A DNA stretch of 64,000 bases, taken from assembly GCA_050084515.1 (NCBI GenBank), contig CM114271.1, positions 68,262,001 to 68,326,000 of the forward strand, read 5' to 3'. This document shows positions 24,401-36,260 of the stretch, piece after piece. The notes under the pieces were generated by a model that ran no database searches, was not told where the DNA came from, and saw nothing but the letters and a program-made list of their open reading frames with translations. The stretch comes from Blasia pusilla (taxonomy: Eukaryota; Marchantiophyta; Marchantiopsida; Blasiales). The stretch's first letter is position 1; every line of letters starts with the position of its first letter. Both the position numbers and the translations under genes were made by a program.

Positions 24401-25006
24401 GATTAAGAGCTATTGGCTTTGTCAATTCCTCCACAAGCAAAAGTTCTCTCATACAAGTCTATGAAGGCTTATGGCAATCACTATAGGGTAGAGGGAGAGG
24501 GTGGATATAATGCATACTCCACTTACGATAGTGGAATTGGAGCAATATTTTTGGATGAGGGTAATGATGATCAGAATTGTGCTTATTCATATGTGGGAGT
24601 TCTGGTCGATGTAATTGCGCTTGATTACGAGATTGTTGATCAACCTGTAATATTAATGAGAGGGAGGTGGGTGAGGGCAGATTGGAAATCACGGATGCCA
24701 TCCATGAAGCGAGACCGTGAAGGCTTCCTACTTGTAAACCTTAGATCTTGTGAACCTATCAACCATCAACCCTTTGTGTTCCCATCTCAAGTGGAACAAG
24801 TCTTTTTTGGAGATACGAACGAAGGAAGTGGATGGAAGGTTGTTTTGAGAAAAGAAGCTAGATCCCATCAAGTAATTTTGGATATCTATGATGGTGGAAA
24901 CCTAGATGAAGGATATTCTGTTGCAATTGACCAGATTGAAATGCCATCAGGAAGAGTGCCACTAGCTAACACTCTAGGTGTTGTAGAGCTCACTGCTGTA
25001 GAGTGA
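21471..25006 (+). pseudogene. TNP2-like CACTA transposase (Transposase_21, DUF4218, DUF4216)
   Basis: Opens with a Cys-rich segment (ARCPCTECKGGTT...KVEDHLRKNGRSHLCGV) like the transposase-associated zinc-binding domain. After a frame change at about 21860 comes the core: EICPKCGNAKFKQVGKS, DGMVRHAGDSKAW, GLALDGVNPY (catalytic Asp), ILWTINDYPAYGTISGQ (second Asp), LACTVCG. An intron (23174 to about 23286) joins FDLPYWK to HLLIRHTLDVMHVEKNI (third acidic region), followed by DUF4218 (PPSFFDVMTHLLIHVV, CRWMYPMERYMDTLKKYVR) to 24187. After another intron, 24310-25003 holds the DUF4216-like end (YVGVLVDVIALDY, GRWVRADWKSR). In-frame stops at 23042 and 24404 and the shift at 21860 suggest recent inactivation, but much of the protein is intact. 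Confidence 0.9.
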
Positions 25007-25269
25007 CTGCAAATAGAGATTGTAATAATGTCCCTATCATCCACGTGTCCACATAAGTGCTTTATGAAGAAGAGAGCTCCAAAGAGGATGTAAAGATTTA
25101 ATTTTCCTTTTGTTCAAATATTAGACATACATGCGGTTTGCTTTGAGAAGTGAGTGAAAAGTCATGGTTCTAGTTTAACCTTTGTGTGAGATGTTTGCAT
25201 TTGTCAATCATGCATGATAACTCTCCTGATTCAACTCCTTGACGACATTTTTCAACAGAACCTTTCATA

Positions 25270-28200
25270 ATGGAGGGCCATTCATATGCCCTCCAAGGTA
25301 GTGCAATAGGTGGTAAGGGGGGAACTCGATCAGACCTTGAGGCTATTCTTGCTTCTAAAGGCCTACGTGATGCAAGTGGGGAACTTCCTGATGGGCTGAA
25401 TCATCAGGCTTGGGCCTTGAAGTGGAGACGTCACAAGAACAAGAGTGAGATATGTGTGTATCGTTTCGTGGTGTATGATGATCTTATTGATGAGAGATGA
25501 GGGTCCTTACCGAGTGATGTAGAGAATGTCCCTATAGAGTATAATATCAAGGGTGATGAAAGCATTGTTGCTGACGGTGAATTGAAATGTGCAAATGCAC
25601 ATGAACAAGAGGATAAGAGAGGGCAGACAAGGGAACTTGACCAAGGCCAGGAAAATAATTACGAGATGCCAAATAGGATTTCCACTTTGCATCTCTGATG
25701 AGAGAGTAGTAATACGTCAAGTGTGTGTAGACCCGATTCTATAGGGCACCTTTCAGATCTGAGTGCAACCATGGAGAGGGCTGATCTCAGCAAAAATGTG
25801 GTGGCTTATGATTTGAGTACACAGGGGCAAGAAACATCTAAGGGTTTTGAAAGAGAGGCAATGACTTATGAGAGAGAAACATCACCTCTGCATATTATAA
25901 TGGAGCCAGATGGTCAAGGTAATGACAACTTAAGACATCCTAATACGTCCACAAACTCTTCAAACTTGGAGAACTCTGATATTGGTGATGGATTTGAGAG
26001 TCCAGACCTACTAGATAAGGACCTTCATGCTCTACTCCCGATTGAACAAGAACGGGCACGGAAGATAAGGGAAAACAAAAGAAGAGCAGAAAAAATTCTT
26101 GGTGCTATTCCCTCAGAGTAAGTAGTTCACTACCTTGTATGAGATGTGAATTGCAATAATATTGCATGGTTTTCCATTCCTTCTTGCATGTAGTTTCCTT
26201 ATTAGTAGAAAATGAGACTTGCATGATCTTACATAGATGATTGATGATGAAATCATTGTTTGGAAAGGCTGAGACCAGCAAAGGCATCCAAGAAAGCCTC
26301 ATGTTGTAGAGCGATAGTGGCAAAGGTAGTAGAAAAGCGACGAAGTTTGAGATTGACATCAAAGGTCTTGGAGAGCTTACCAGGTCCTTCAATACTTGAA
26401 AGCCTTAAGGACAATAAAATGAAAGATCCAGATTATATGCCAACTGAAGATTCAGAATACCAGAATGATGAGGAGGAAGATGTACCTGATCCTCCATTCT
26501 TGGATGCTTCAATGCTTGCGTCCAATCTCTGTGTTTATTTATTATAGTACACTAACTTTTATTTCTCTTTCATATGCTCAGGGTATTGGAGGGAGAGAAT
26601 TCCACGAATCTCATGCCAGTTATAAGGCACATGATTCAGGCCAAAGTGGGAGATCAGAAATGGGTTGGCAATATCCCCCATGGTCAGAGAGTGGTAGCCA
26701 ATACTGGGGTGGACCAATGGGTGCAAGGTGGTACACTCATGAGCGTGAGCTGTCGATGTTGAATCATGGCCCACACGGCTCTTATGGCTTGCCCCTAAAC
26801 CCTTCCCCCCGACCACAATGGGGTCAACAAACTCCTACAGCTAGACACATGACCGTTGAAGGCCAATGGCCTGGAGGCATGTCTTGGTCACAACCTGGAG
26901 TTGTAGAACGCCCCTGGGTAGGCAATACCCAGCCATCTCTATCATCTGGATCTCACGCCGAATGGGGTCCTCATACACAAACTTTTACCCCAATGGGGAG
27001 TCAACAACAATGGGGACCCATTCAACCTGGTTCTTCAGGCCAGCCATGGGCAACGCCAAGTGTAACCTTCTTTCCACATTGTGTATTTGTGATCAAATTC
27101 TCTATTTTTAAGGAATGATAACTCTTTAACTCTTGATCTTATCATGATGACTCAAAAAGTGGCCATTATCCTTTCCTGCTTTGGTGTGTTTTTTCAGATT
27201 GTGAAGTCCTGATTTCTTGTCTATAGTGTTGATGAAGGATGTAAGAGTGCTATCTCCATCTGTGGACAGGATGGAGCACCATGCCCTCTGCCCCCTTATC
27301 CAACTGCAGGAGAAGGTTCTGACTCAACATTTTTTTATGGGCCATCGAGATTTGTTGGGACGAGTGTACATTTGCATCAAAGTGACAGTCAGTCTTTCAT
27401 GGCCCCTAGTCTCTCCAAACCCATAAATAAAAGTGGGGGTATGTCCACATGTAGTCGCTTTTGAGGCATGGTCTAATTGTGGACCAATAATGTTGGGTAC
27501 AAGTGGTTAGTGAACTGGTCTTTTATTCCCTATATTTTGTAACATGTGCATGTCTAAATTGATTTTCTTGCGCCTTTCATTTCTTCAGGTGATAGGGCAA
27601 GTGCGAGGAGAGCCTACTGGGGTTCCAAAGACGAAGGTGCCCAGTTATAAGCCATGGTTGAATGATCTAAAGGTATGGACCCTACGCTATCTCGACTTAT
27701 CATGTGTCGAGATAAGTAGGCAAGAGGCTATTAATGTGGCAACAGTTTGCAAGCACATTGAGAGTGCGTACACATATGTTGGGGCACCATCTTTATGTTT
27801 GGACTTTTTGAAGAAGAAATGTGCACAATTATTAAAAACATAACGGTCCAAGATGAAAGCATATTGGGTGGCGAATGGGGCTCATGTTGATGTCCCTTGC
27901 CACCCTAATGCTAAGGAAGATGCATAGGGCCGTTTGGTAGATTATTGGCTTTCTGAAGAGGATATCTTGAAGGCCCAAAAGATGGTGAACGCAAGATCAA
28001 AGGTTATGACTTTAAATCACAGCGGACGGGGAGGTTTAGAGGGGTTTTCTGTAAGTTATCCTTAGCTTTCATTTCTTTTATATTTATGATTTCTGCACTT
28101 TGGTGTTTAAATTGTTAATGTTTGTCAATGTTAGTGATTCTAATTGTATTGTTGGGTTTCTCCTTGTATAGGGCAGAAGTGGATCAACCACACAAAGCAA

Positions 28201-30357
28201 TGTAGGTGTTCTGACAATAGACCAAATCCACAACAAGAGAGTCTTGTAAGTTAGCTATAATTATGTGTGAATTGTTTCCCGTGTATTGTGAGGTTTGTAA
28301 ATACATTGTAGATTTTTTCACCACCTGATATATTCACTTTCATTGGTTTGTATGTAATCTTACCAATAGGAAGGAGGTGCGACAGTACCCTTGACCACGA
28401 AAGAACATGAGAGCAAACACCAGCAGCAACTTGATAGCCTTTACACTTGAGGTTCCCGAGTGAGTATAATGCTACCAAGTTAAATATGAATTATGATAGT
28501 GTTTGATTTATCTTCATACAAAGACTGATATAGCCTTGAGTTGGAGCTATATATTTGCAGGGAACATACTAACTATATGGATATCATTTTATTTTTCAGA
28601 TGAGTGCAGAGTCAAGCATAACCACTCAACTGCTAAAGGTAGAGAAGAAATGGAATGCAGATATGGGTGTCATCAAGGGTGATCTTGAGCAAAAATTGGA
28701 GAGGAACCAACTCCTCTTGGAGAAGAAGATGTCAATCAACCAATCCTTGATTGAGGAGAAGTTGGAAAAAAACCAGAAAGAACAAAAAGAGGCCTTTTCC
28801 ATGCTTGTTGATATGATCAACAAGCTTCCAGAGAAGAGGAGACCTAAAGTGAATACATGTGGTCCTTCTAATACTCATATTATGAGTCAGCAAGAAGGTA
28901 AGAGTCCTCTCTCAAGTTTGTTTCTTTTCAAGCATTGGTGCAATTATTAGAAATTGATAATTTTTCCTTTGAAATTACATGGCAGATCTTGCTCGTGTCA
29001 AGGATAGCCCTTCAAAGATTGGAGTAGATGTTTTGGGTGCTCATAAGGAGGTATCAAGGGACTTGGATGGGCAAACTGAAGGGATTCGAGCTTGTAAGTA
29101 TTGAGTTTAGAAAATCCTGATTTGGTTTATAAAAATTATATCCTTTGTAAGTGCAGATTCTTTTAGTTTCTTATAAATATTGTTGTTGTGTGATAGTCAA
29201 GAAGGCAAACGAATCAAAACCCTGCTCGCCTTCTGAAAACCCTAAAGCAACAACTCTCTCAGGTTTGGTTTTCTTCCCCTCCGTTCTTTTGTTATCCCTA
29301 TCCTTTCTATAGTTTCAAAGAGATCTTCAATGCATTATGGTTTAAGATAATGTACAAAAATTAAATGTGAAGTTCCAGTTTTGTGTATCGTTGTTTGCTT
29401 TGACAACATACCTAAAACAACAACCCTCTCAGATTTCCTTTTCTTCCCCTCTCTACTTTTGTTATCCTTACACTTACTATAGTTTCAAAGAGATCTTCAT
29501 TTTTTTCCAGCAAGAGAATATGTACAGCAAGTAAATGTCAATTTCCAGCTTGGTATATCCTTACACTTACTATAGATTCAAAGAGATCTTCAATTTTTTT
29601 ACAGCAAGAGATTATGTACAACAAGTAAATGTCAAGCTCCAACTTGGTATATTTCCCTCTCTGATATTATAGCTATATATCAGTAGCCTTCTATGGATGT
29701 ACATTCAACATAACAAAATTACTTTTCCTTTATTTTACTATCCTTTTGTACTATGCAGGTTTCATTGCTGGGGAGAAAGAGTCTTCTCCAAACAAAAGGA
29801 GACGTGTTACAAGAGCGCATTCTGACGTCATTCAATGCGCAAGTAGTGAACATGACAGCAATGTAAAGTCAGGAAGCAACAAAAAATACACTGGGAAGGT
29901 ATGCACGTGGACTTGGAAGAAAAACTTTCTTGCTTGGCATGATAATCAAAACTTTATTCAAGTGCTAAAATATTTCAATTGAAAGAATTGTAACTAATAA
30001 TGTGTTGTGTTATATGTCCAACACCAACTTGATGCATTTGTCTCCTCCAAAGACTCATTCGGGGATCTTGGGTTTGCAGATTCGTGTGGACGATGAGGTT
30101 CAACTCCTAAAGCCCAAGCTCAACAGGACAATTTTGGGCACTGATGTTGTAACTGGTATGAGTGGACAACACAAATTTCATGGGAGTGATATCCCATCGT
30201 GGGTGGTACGGGTGGATCTGAAGATTGTCCATCTTGCATTCTTGGATCATAAGTTATGGCAGCCAAATGAGGCTGATATGCCACCCCAATACACTCTGGG
30301 TGATGCTCTTGGAGGTTCAGTACTTTGGCCTGAAGTAAATTTGAAGAAATCATAGGC
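25270..30357 (+). pseudogene. Second CACTA gene (Transposase_24/tnpA-like), multi-exon
   Basis: Same strand as the transposase, starting 264 bases after it. Exon-like pieces in order: MEGHSYALQGSAIGGKGG (25270); charged linker to ERARKIRENKRRAEKILG (26110); a Trp/Gln/Pro/Gly-rich exon (26580-27060); KTKVPSYKPWLNDLKVW to AYWVANGAHVDVPCHPNA and LEGFS (27590-28050), the plant Transposase_24-like part; a coiled coil (MSAESSITTQLLKVEKKW, 28600-28860); RRRVTRAHSDVI near 29795; and a C-terminal piece ending TLGDALGGSVLWPEVNLKKS (30100-30357). Introns between exons have good GT-AG sites. A TAA at 27841 and TAG at 27925 lie inside the conserved part. Proteins of this kind bind the subterminal repeats in En/Spm elements; here that is inference. 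Confidence 0.7.
29261..29660 (+). repeat. Tandem triplication inside the CACTA second gene
   Basis: Three diverged copies share CAAAGAGATCTTCA, a T-run, ATGTACA.CAAGTAAATGT and CCA.CTTGGTATAT. The first two copies also carry CAACAAC.CTCTCAG followed by TTTTCTTCCCCTC. The repeated unit includes a pyrimidine tract and AG, so it multiplies possible 3' splice sites. Confidence 0.75.
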
Positions 30358-30771
30358 TAATATTAGATGTTCATGCCTACATGTAGACAATACTTACTTA
30401 CTGTAGTGCATGTTTTTTTGACTCGTTCTCTATGAAATCTCAAACTCTTCACAGAGTTCACTGTTGATTACTTGTAGTAATCTTTATGACCACTTTCTTT
30501 GTTGCTGAATTTACTTTTCTTCAATATGAGAGTACAAAATTTTATTCTAGTTCCTGTTTTGGACACTTAGTAGTTTCCAATCAGATATTTGTTTTTACAC
30601 CGCATTCTTAGTTGATGAATGGAGTATCTCAACTAAAATCTCCACCTTTTCCTTGATTTGGTTAGTTTATCAATGGCTTGTGAGAATCAATGCATGAATG
30701 GATAGGCTACATTCTGCAAAGAGAACCTTAGCCTTCTATCATGAGACCTACTTCTAATTCCCATATCTTGA

Positions 30772-31495
30772 AGTCATTTAAATATCATATGAATCATATT
30801 AGTCATAAATCATTCAGTCATATAATGTAGCCAAACTCTAGTCATAAAAGTCAAATATGTAGGTACCTAGTCATATTCATCTATCATGCACTTATATTAA
30901 TGAATCGTGGAGTCATTCAGACTTGTCATGCAAAATATCAATCATATAGAAGTTAGATTCTAGTCATAAGAAAAAATGTATTAAAAAAACATGGAGTCAT
31001 TTAAAACAATCACATATTTAAGTTCCTAGTCATATTCATAAAGCATGGAGTCATACAAAGTAGTCAGCCTTGAGTCATACACAAAGACCGTGTCATTTAT
31101 TGAGTCGTATATAACCATTTAAAGTCATTTAGAAGAAACAAAATGATCAGTGTGACTTAGTCATATTTGAAAGCTTAGTCATAGAATTGAATGTGAAGTC
31201 ATTTTTATGAAATTCTCCGAACAATATGACTACAGTTGACTCATACAATGTGACATGTGTCATGATTTAAGTAGTCGTACTTGACGACTTGCCACGTCAT
31301 ATGCTGATATGGTCGTCATATTATATGACTTTAGTGACGTGTCAGTCATTTAAATGAATGACTAGGTCTCTCATCCTTAAATGACTCGAGTCATGGTATG
31401 GTAGATGACTAGGCTTTTATGACTCCATGAGTCATCAGTCATTTCTTGTCATTTTAAGGCATATATGACTTGAGGGAGTCATACGAGCCAGTCAT
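30772..31495 (+). repeat. AGTCAT subterminal repeat array
   Basis: I count about 22 exact AGTCAT hexamers and about 6 inverted copies (ATGACT) in ~720 bases, plus many one-base variants (AGTCAA, AGTCGT, TGTCAT). Distal copies are mainly AGTCAT; inverted copies concentrate after 31325 near the element end. In En/Spm elements such subterminal repeats are the binding sites of the element's regulatory protein. The noncoding stretch 30360-30770 before it holds nothing recognisable. Confidence 0.85.
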
Positions 31496-31519
31496 AAAAC
31501 TATGGAATTGTTCTAGTGA

Positions 31520-32840
31520 TAGCTTCAATCCATTCAACTTTACTTCCAACTTCTTCAAAATATCTCGGCTCCTGTTCTTGAAAGATAGCCATCATATATG
31601 TATGATGTGTCGCAAGGAAACCTTCATTTATGAATCTATGAATATAATATGTGACTCTACTCGATCTACGAAGTTGTTGTTTAGAGGGACTTATAGATTT
31701 AACTGACGAATCTACGACCTCTCATAATCTTGCGCTAGTACTTGGGGAATTTGAAGACAATGTCTATTGGTTTGCACTACTCGTATTCTCCCCTTCAACA
31801 TACAAGTTTAGAGGTGGAATAGGCTCAGATGGAGCATACCATGATCTTAGCTCATCAGAGATAATATTGCGACTAATAATAAGTTGCCTATAGGATGGAA
31901 TGTAGTACTTATATCCCTTAGTTCCATCAACATAGCCAATAAAGATACATCTTTCATACTTTGGGTCTAATTTCTAACGTCTCTCAAAAGGAACATGAGC
32001 AAAATAAATATAACCAAATACTTTAAAGAAGGAAAAATCATGTTTACTTTCTATGAAGACTTCAAATGGAGTCTTAACATGAACTCTTGCTGTTGGAGTT
32101 TGGTTGATCAAGAAGACTACGCACGCTACAACCTGTACCCAATATATCTTACGTATGTTCTTTTCATTCAACATAGCTCGTGTCGTCTCAGCAATATGTT
32201 GATTCTTCCTCTCAGCCACTCCATTTTTTGTGGAGTGTAACGGCTAGTTACTTGACGTTGGATGCCATTCTGACGTAAATAGTCATCAAACAATGTTGAA
32301 AGATACTCTCCTCCTCCATCATAACGCAATTTGAGAATGTGTTCTCCAATTTTCTTTTCTACTAGAACTCTAAATATTTGGAACACTGAAAATACCTCTG
32401 ACTTGGCTTTTAGAAAGTATACTCATATGTACCTAGAGAAATCATCAATAAATGAAACAAAGTATTGAAAATCACTAAGGCTATGTTGTGATGTTGTCCA
32501 CACATCACTGTGAATCAACTCCAATATCTTGGATGCTCTTCTATCTTTGTTTGGAAATGAAAATCTAGCTTATTTTCCAAATTGGCAAGCATGACATACC
32601 TCTAACGTAGGAGGACTCGCTAATTTAAGAAGTCCTATTATTAGATTAGATGATGAAAGATTCTGAAATCTTTGAAGATTCATGTATCCAATTCTTTTAT
32701 GCCACATATTTAGATCTGTGACTTGTTGGCCGGTTTGACCATACATTGTTGTTTGAATCTTTGGCATAGAAACATCTAATTTGAACATTCTACCAGATCT
32801 AGTTCCTTTGGCTATCGTAGTCTAGTCATCCATTATTTCA
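31520..32840 (-). pseudogene. Copia pol fragment: GAG-pre-integrase and integrase
   Basis: Reading down the minus strand: LNMWHKRIGYMNLQRFQNL and CHACQFGK (zinc-binding pre-integrase), SFIDDFSRY, ILKLRYDGGGEYLS (second catalytic Asp region), RQNGIQRQVTSRYTPQKNG, VAERKNQHIAETTRAML (third acidic residue), then VFGYIYFAHVPFERR, CIFVGYVDGTKGYK and RQLIISRNIISDELRSW. Stops and frameshifts interrupt it. Homology ends at the boundary with the CACTA right end near 31517. Confidence 0.9.
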
Positions 32841-32889
32841 ATGAAACAACTATTTGTGTTAGAAGATGTTAATGTTTTAGCCTTCAAGG

Positions 32890-33420
32890 AGAATTTCAGC
32901 AAGTTAAAAAAATTTGGGCATTATTTAAGAACTTTTCAAAGAGACGGAAGATGGACAAATAAGTTCTTCGAGGAGATTCTAGATAAGGCATATGACTATC
33001 TACTACAAGATGGATATCTTTGTAAAAGGTTAAAGAGGATAGATGGAATGCGCTTGAGGATAATGGTATGAAAACAAAAGTGCTAAAAAAATTCTATAAT
33101 TCTTTATGGCAAGACATAAAGATACTTTGGTAACTTTCACCAACATAAAAGAAAGATATTAGTAGAAATGCCTATACAAGGTAGTTCAAAAATATGTTGG
33201 ATCATGTGTTGAATGTCAATTTCAAAAAAAAAAAAATAGGATAAGAGGGCTTTATAAGCTAAAATAACATACCCACGTATTATCTTATTCTAGACAATTT
33301 TGTTGCTTCATACAAGAATATTGCGGGAATTCATACATATATAATTAAGGTAAATATAGATGAAGAACGAGAGTTTTTTGAAACTTGTGAGATCCATTTA
33401 GAATGAATAATTTCCATGAA
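32890..33420 (+). pseudogene. Ty3/gypsy integrase zinc-finger remnant
   Basis: DKAYDYLLQDGYLCKRLKR is followed, after frame changes, by ARHKDTLVTFTNIKERY, two stops where WW is expected, then KCLYKVVQKYVGSCVECQF. This is the HHCC finger region of a gypsy integrase. It is on the opposite strand to the copia pieces on both sides, so it is a separate, nested or flanking insertion. Extremely decayed. Confidence 0.7.
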
Positions 33421-34097
33421 TCTAGAGAAAAATGGCAAAAACGAAAGGGGACATCTGCTTATTATTGCACCATTAATAAATGTGTGTGGATGGCGTTATG
33501 GTGATTGCTCTATATTGCTTCTATTTTGTTTTGTGGGCGGATAAAACCATTCATATTGTAACGAGATTCACGCCTATAAAGTTGATGACATGTCAAAAAC
33601 CTATAATGCCAACAAAAGAAGATACTCCTACTTAGAAAGGATAATCATGCAATGATGGGCTTGACAGGGAGGAATTATTTCCACTTTCAATGTGATAACT
33701 ACGCCGACATGAAAAGGATATAAGAGAAGCGTTAATCAAAATGAAGGAAGCGATGTTGTGTCATAGAATGATCTGATATGCACATTTCACTCTTATTAGT
33801 ATAAGAGAAAATTAACATAAGTATTGAGTGATTAGCTGAGTAAAATAAAATTTTGTGTTTAAACATATTAATGGTTCCTCATTTGTGGGAGCCCCAACTT
33901 TAAGAAAAGAGGTCATAAATGACACATAAAAAAGTATATAAGTAAAATAGTGGATTAGTGGATTAGTGTATTAATCACAATAAAATTAAAATAGTCATGG
34001 TTGATGAAGAAGTCAAGAGTAAGGTTTTTTTAGGTAGTTGGGAAGATATAGGGTGAATTTATAATGATCTTTTAGGAAGAGATAAAAGACAATGAAT

Positions 34098-34322
34098 TTA
34101 TGTCCAAAAGCGATTGGCGAAGCATTGAGAGAAAGCCATATACCACAAAATAAGGTTGGTCTTATTTTGTACTATTATAAGAACCTGTGAGTTTTTCTCC
34201 TCCTTGCTTGTCATCTTTCTAAACTCATTAGACCAAAATATTGCAGTGACCTCATCAAACACTATTGTATCTTTACCATAAAATAGAGTAGTGATTAGGT
34301 GCTCAAAAGAAGTACGCAACGA
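34098..34322 (-). pseudogene. Copia gag fragment (UBN2-type)
   Basis: Reads MRTSFEHLITTLFYGKD, IVFDEVTAIFWSNEFRK and a KKPS-like tail, the conserved core of copia gag. Same strand as the integrase at 31.5-32.8 kb and in the right order to be the same element, with the protease region lost or disrupted by the gypsy remnant. Confidence 0.75.
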
Positions 34323-34456
34323 TGTCAGCTATGACAACGCTTTCTTTTCATCTTCTAGTTTTACCTCCTTATTAGATAGCTCATAGATGACACAATTGAA
34401 AATGTTTAGATGGCATTGTAATGGGCGATTAATCATAAACGTAAGAAGTCATTCCT

Positions 34457-36260
34457 AAAACTTGTGGGAATTCAACAAGTTGCAAGAATTGAATAGTGAA
34501 GAGGAAGTTGCAACTTGTCAAAAAATCACATTTTGGGAATGTGAGGTTGGAAAAATGGAGGATTGAGAGGTAAACAAAGTGAACCTTAAAACCTAGAACC
34601 TATTGGAATCTAATAGGTTGTAAGGAAAGGGTCACAAAACAATTTAGAACGATGTTTGAGCGGAGAAAATATTTGCAAATTTTTTTTTACTTAGATTCAA
34701 TTATTTCAAAAGAACATCAAGTGGTTCCATGTCATAAACAAATCCCCTTTTTATTTACATCCTTAAGTAAATTAGATAATTATTTCACATGTGCTCTTAC
34801 TATCTTATCTCATAATTGGGGGGCTGGTATTTTTGGCAAAAGAGAAGATTGAAGAGAGGGAAGTCTCTCTCCACCAAATTGTGGCATAAAGTATCATCAT
34901 TTTTTGATAAGGATAATTCTTTTGAAGTCTGAAGCTAGACCACGTGTGGCATGCTTAAATCACCTTTTCGATGAGCCACATTGAGCCAAGCATAAGGGAA
35001 TTATATCACTGTACAACCTTCATAACATTAATAAGTGCTTAAAATACACTCAAACTATTGGGTTAATAGAAGGTATAAAGTAATCATGTTTGAAAAGACA
35101 AGAAAGTGGAGTGAGACTTAAGGAGTGAAGGTTTTCAAAAGTCTCAATAAACGAACGGAGATGGGATAATAGGCTCTTAATCCAAGACTCCCACATTCAT
35201 TCCAAATAACTTGTTAAAATTTAACAATCGTTGATGTTAATTTTGAAGATTAAGTTATTGCAAGAGAGGAGAACTTCTTTTCCATTGCATCCTCTTGAGA
35301 TTGGATATGATTCAATGGAATAGAGGGAAGTTGAAACATTTTGAGAAGGCTATAACTTTGTTTGTATGAATGAATTTTGGCGGCTTGAGGAGTCTAAAGA
35401 AAGGAGAGGTGGCATTTTGATAGGCAATTTCTCACAGATTAATGTAATCCTTCGACGCAACTGATCAAAATCCCACGTATTTCCATAATGAAAACTAAAA
35501 ACAGAACAAAGGCACCATTATAAATGCCTTTTGCAGTGTCAATGGCTTGTAAACTCGAAGGTGCCTTTTGTAGTCAGGCCTTGGCTCCTCACGCACACCA
35601 AAACTTGATCCCTAGCTTCTAGGTAGAGGATGTTTCTTTCACTTTGCTAGATGGCTCTTGCACTAGCCCTTGATAGTCCTACCAAGTCTGAGACCAAATC
35701 CTTGAGATGCAAACAAATCTCAATGAGATTTTGCATAAGGGAAAGTGATTTCTTCCTTCCACCAAGAAGAGGCTCATTATCCTCAAAGTGGATTCTCGAG
35801 GGTGAGTTTGACAAGGATAAACCCATATGAGCAGCAGTCCACATGATCATCGACTTGGAAAGTCTTGAACTTATGGTCCAGCCTCATAAAGCAATAAACA
35901 TTGAAGTACTTCATGTATGCAAATGAATTGGGCAAACAAACATGTTAAGGTTCCAATCGTGTAGAGAAATGAATGAGTCTCTTACCCTTCCACCAAAAAA
36001 CTTTTGATGGGTTTCTAAGGGAAGGGATAACGCACTACAACCCGTCAAATTTTTATAAGTTGTTGATACAAAACAAAAGAGCAACCCAAAAAGATCTAAT
36101 GGATTGCAAATATTTATCATAGTTAATTTTGCAACCCTTCAGATTTTGACTGGTTCCAAAGGTAAGGGCTATGTCACTTTAATGTGTCGGATTGCAACAC
36201 GTTATTGGAAGAAAATAAAAATAAAATTCTTTCATCCGTGAGATTCAGGCGGGTTGTAGT
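34457..36260. repeat. Degraded copies of the 27-bp dyad family
   Basis: At least five degenerate copies of the palindrome that forms arrays at 58.6-59.3 and 62.5-63.4 kb: 34457-34486 (AACTTGT..ACAAGTT), 34596-34624 (AACCTATTGGA then TCTAATAGGTT), 36037-36065, 36131-36159 and about 36230-36260. They are spread over 1.8 kb of otherwise unrecognised sequence and have lost most CpG sites. Confidence 0.55.

Larger units (their letters stand above)
21471..31517 (+). mobile_element. CACTA (En/Spm) DNA transposon
   Basis: Contains a TNP2-type transposase gene (21471-25003), a second multi-exon gene (25270-30357) and a dense AGTCAT/ATGACT array (30772-31495). This is the standard CACTA layout: two genes followed by subterminal repeats. 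The right end is placed at TAGTG (31513-31517), the inverse of the CACTA terminus, next to copia integrase sequence. The left terminus was not found, and no partner for the right terminal sequence or matching 3-bp target duplication could be identified, so the element may be truncated on the left or begin farther away than 21471. Confidence 0.75.
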
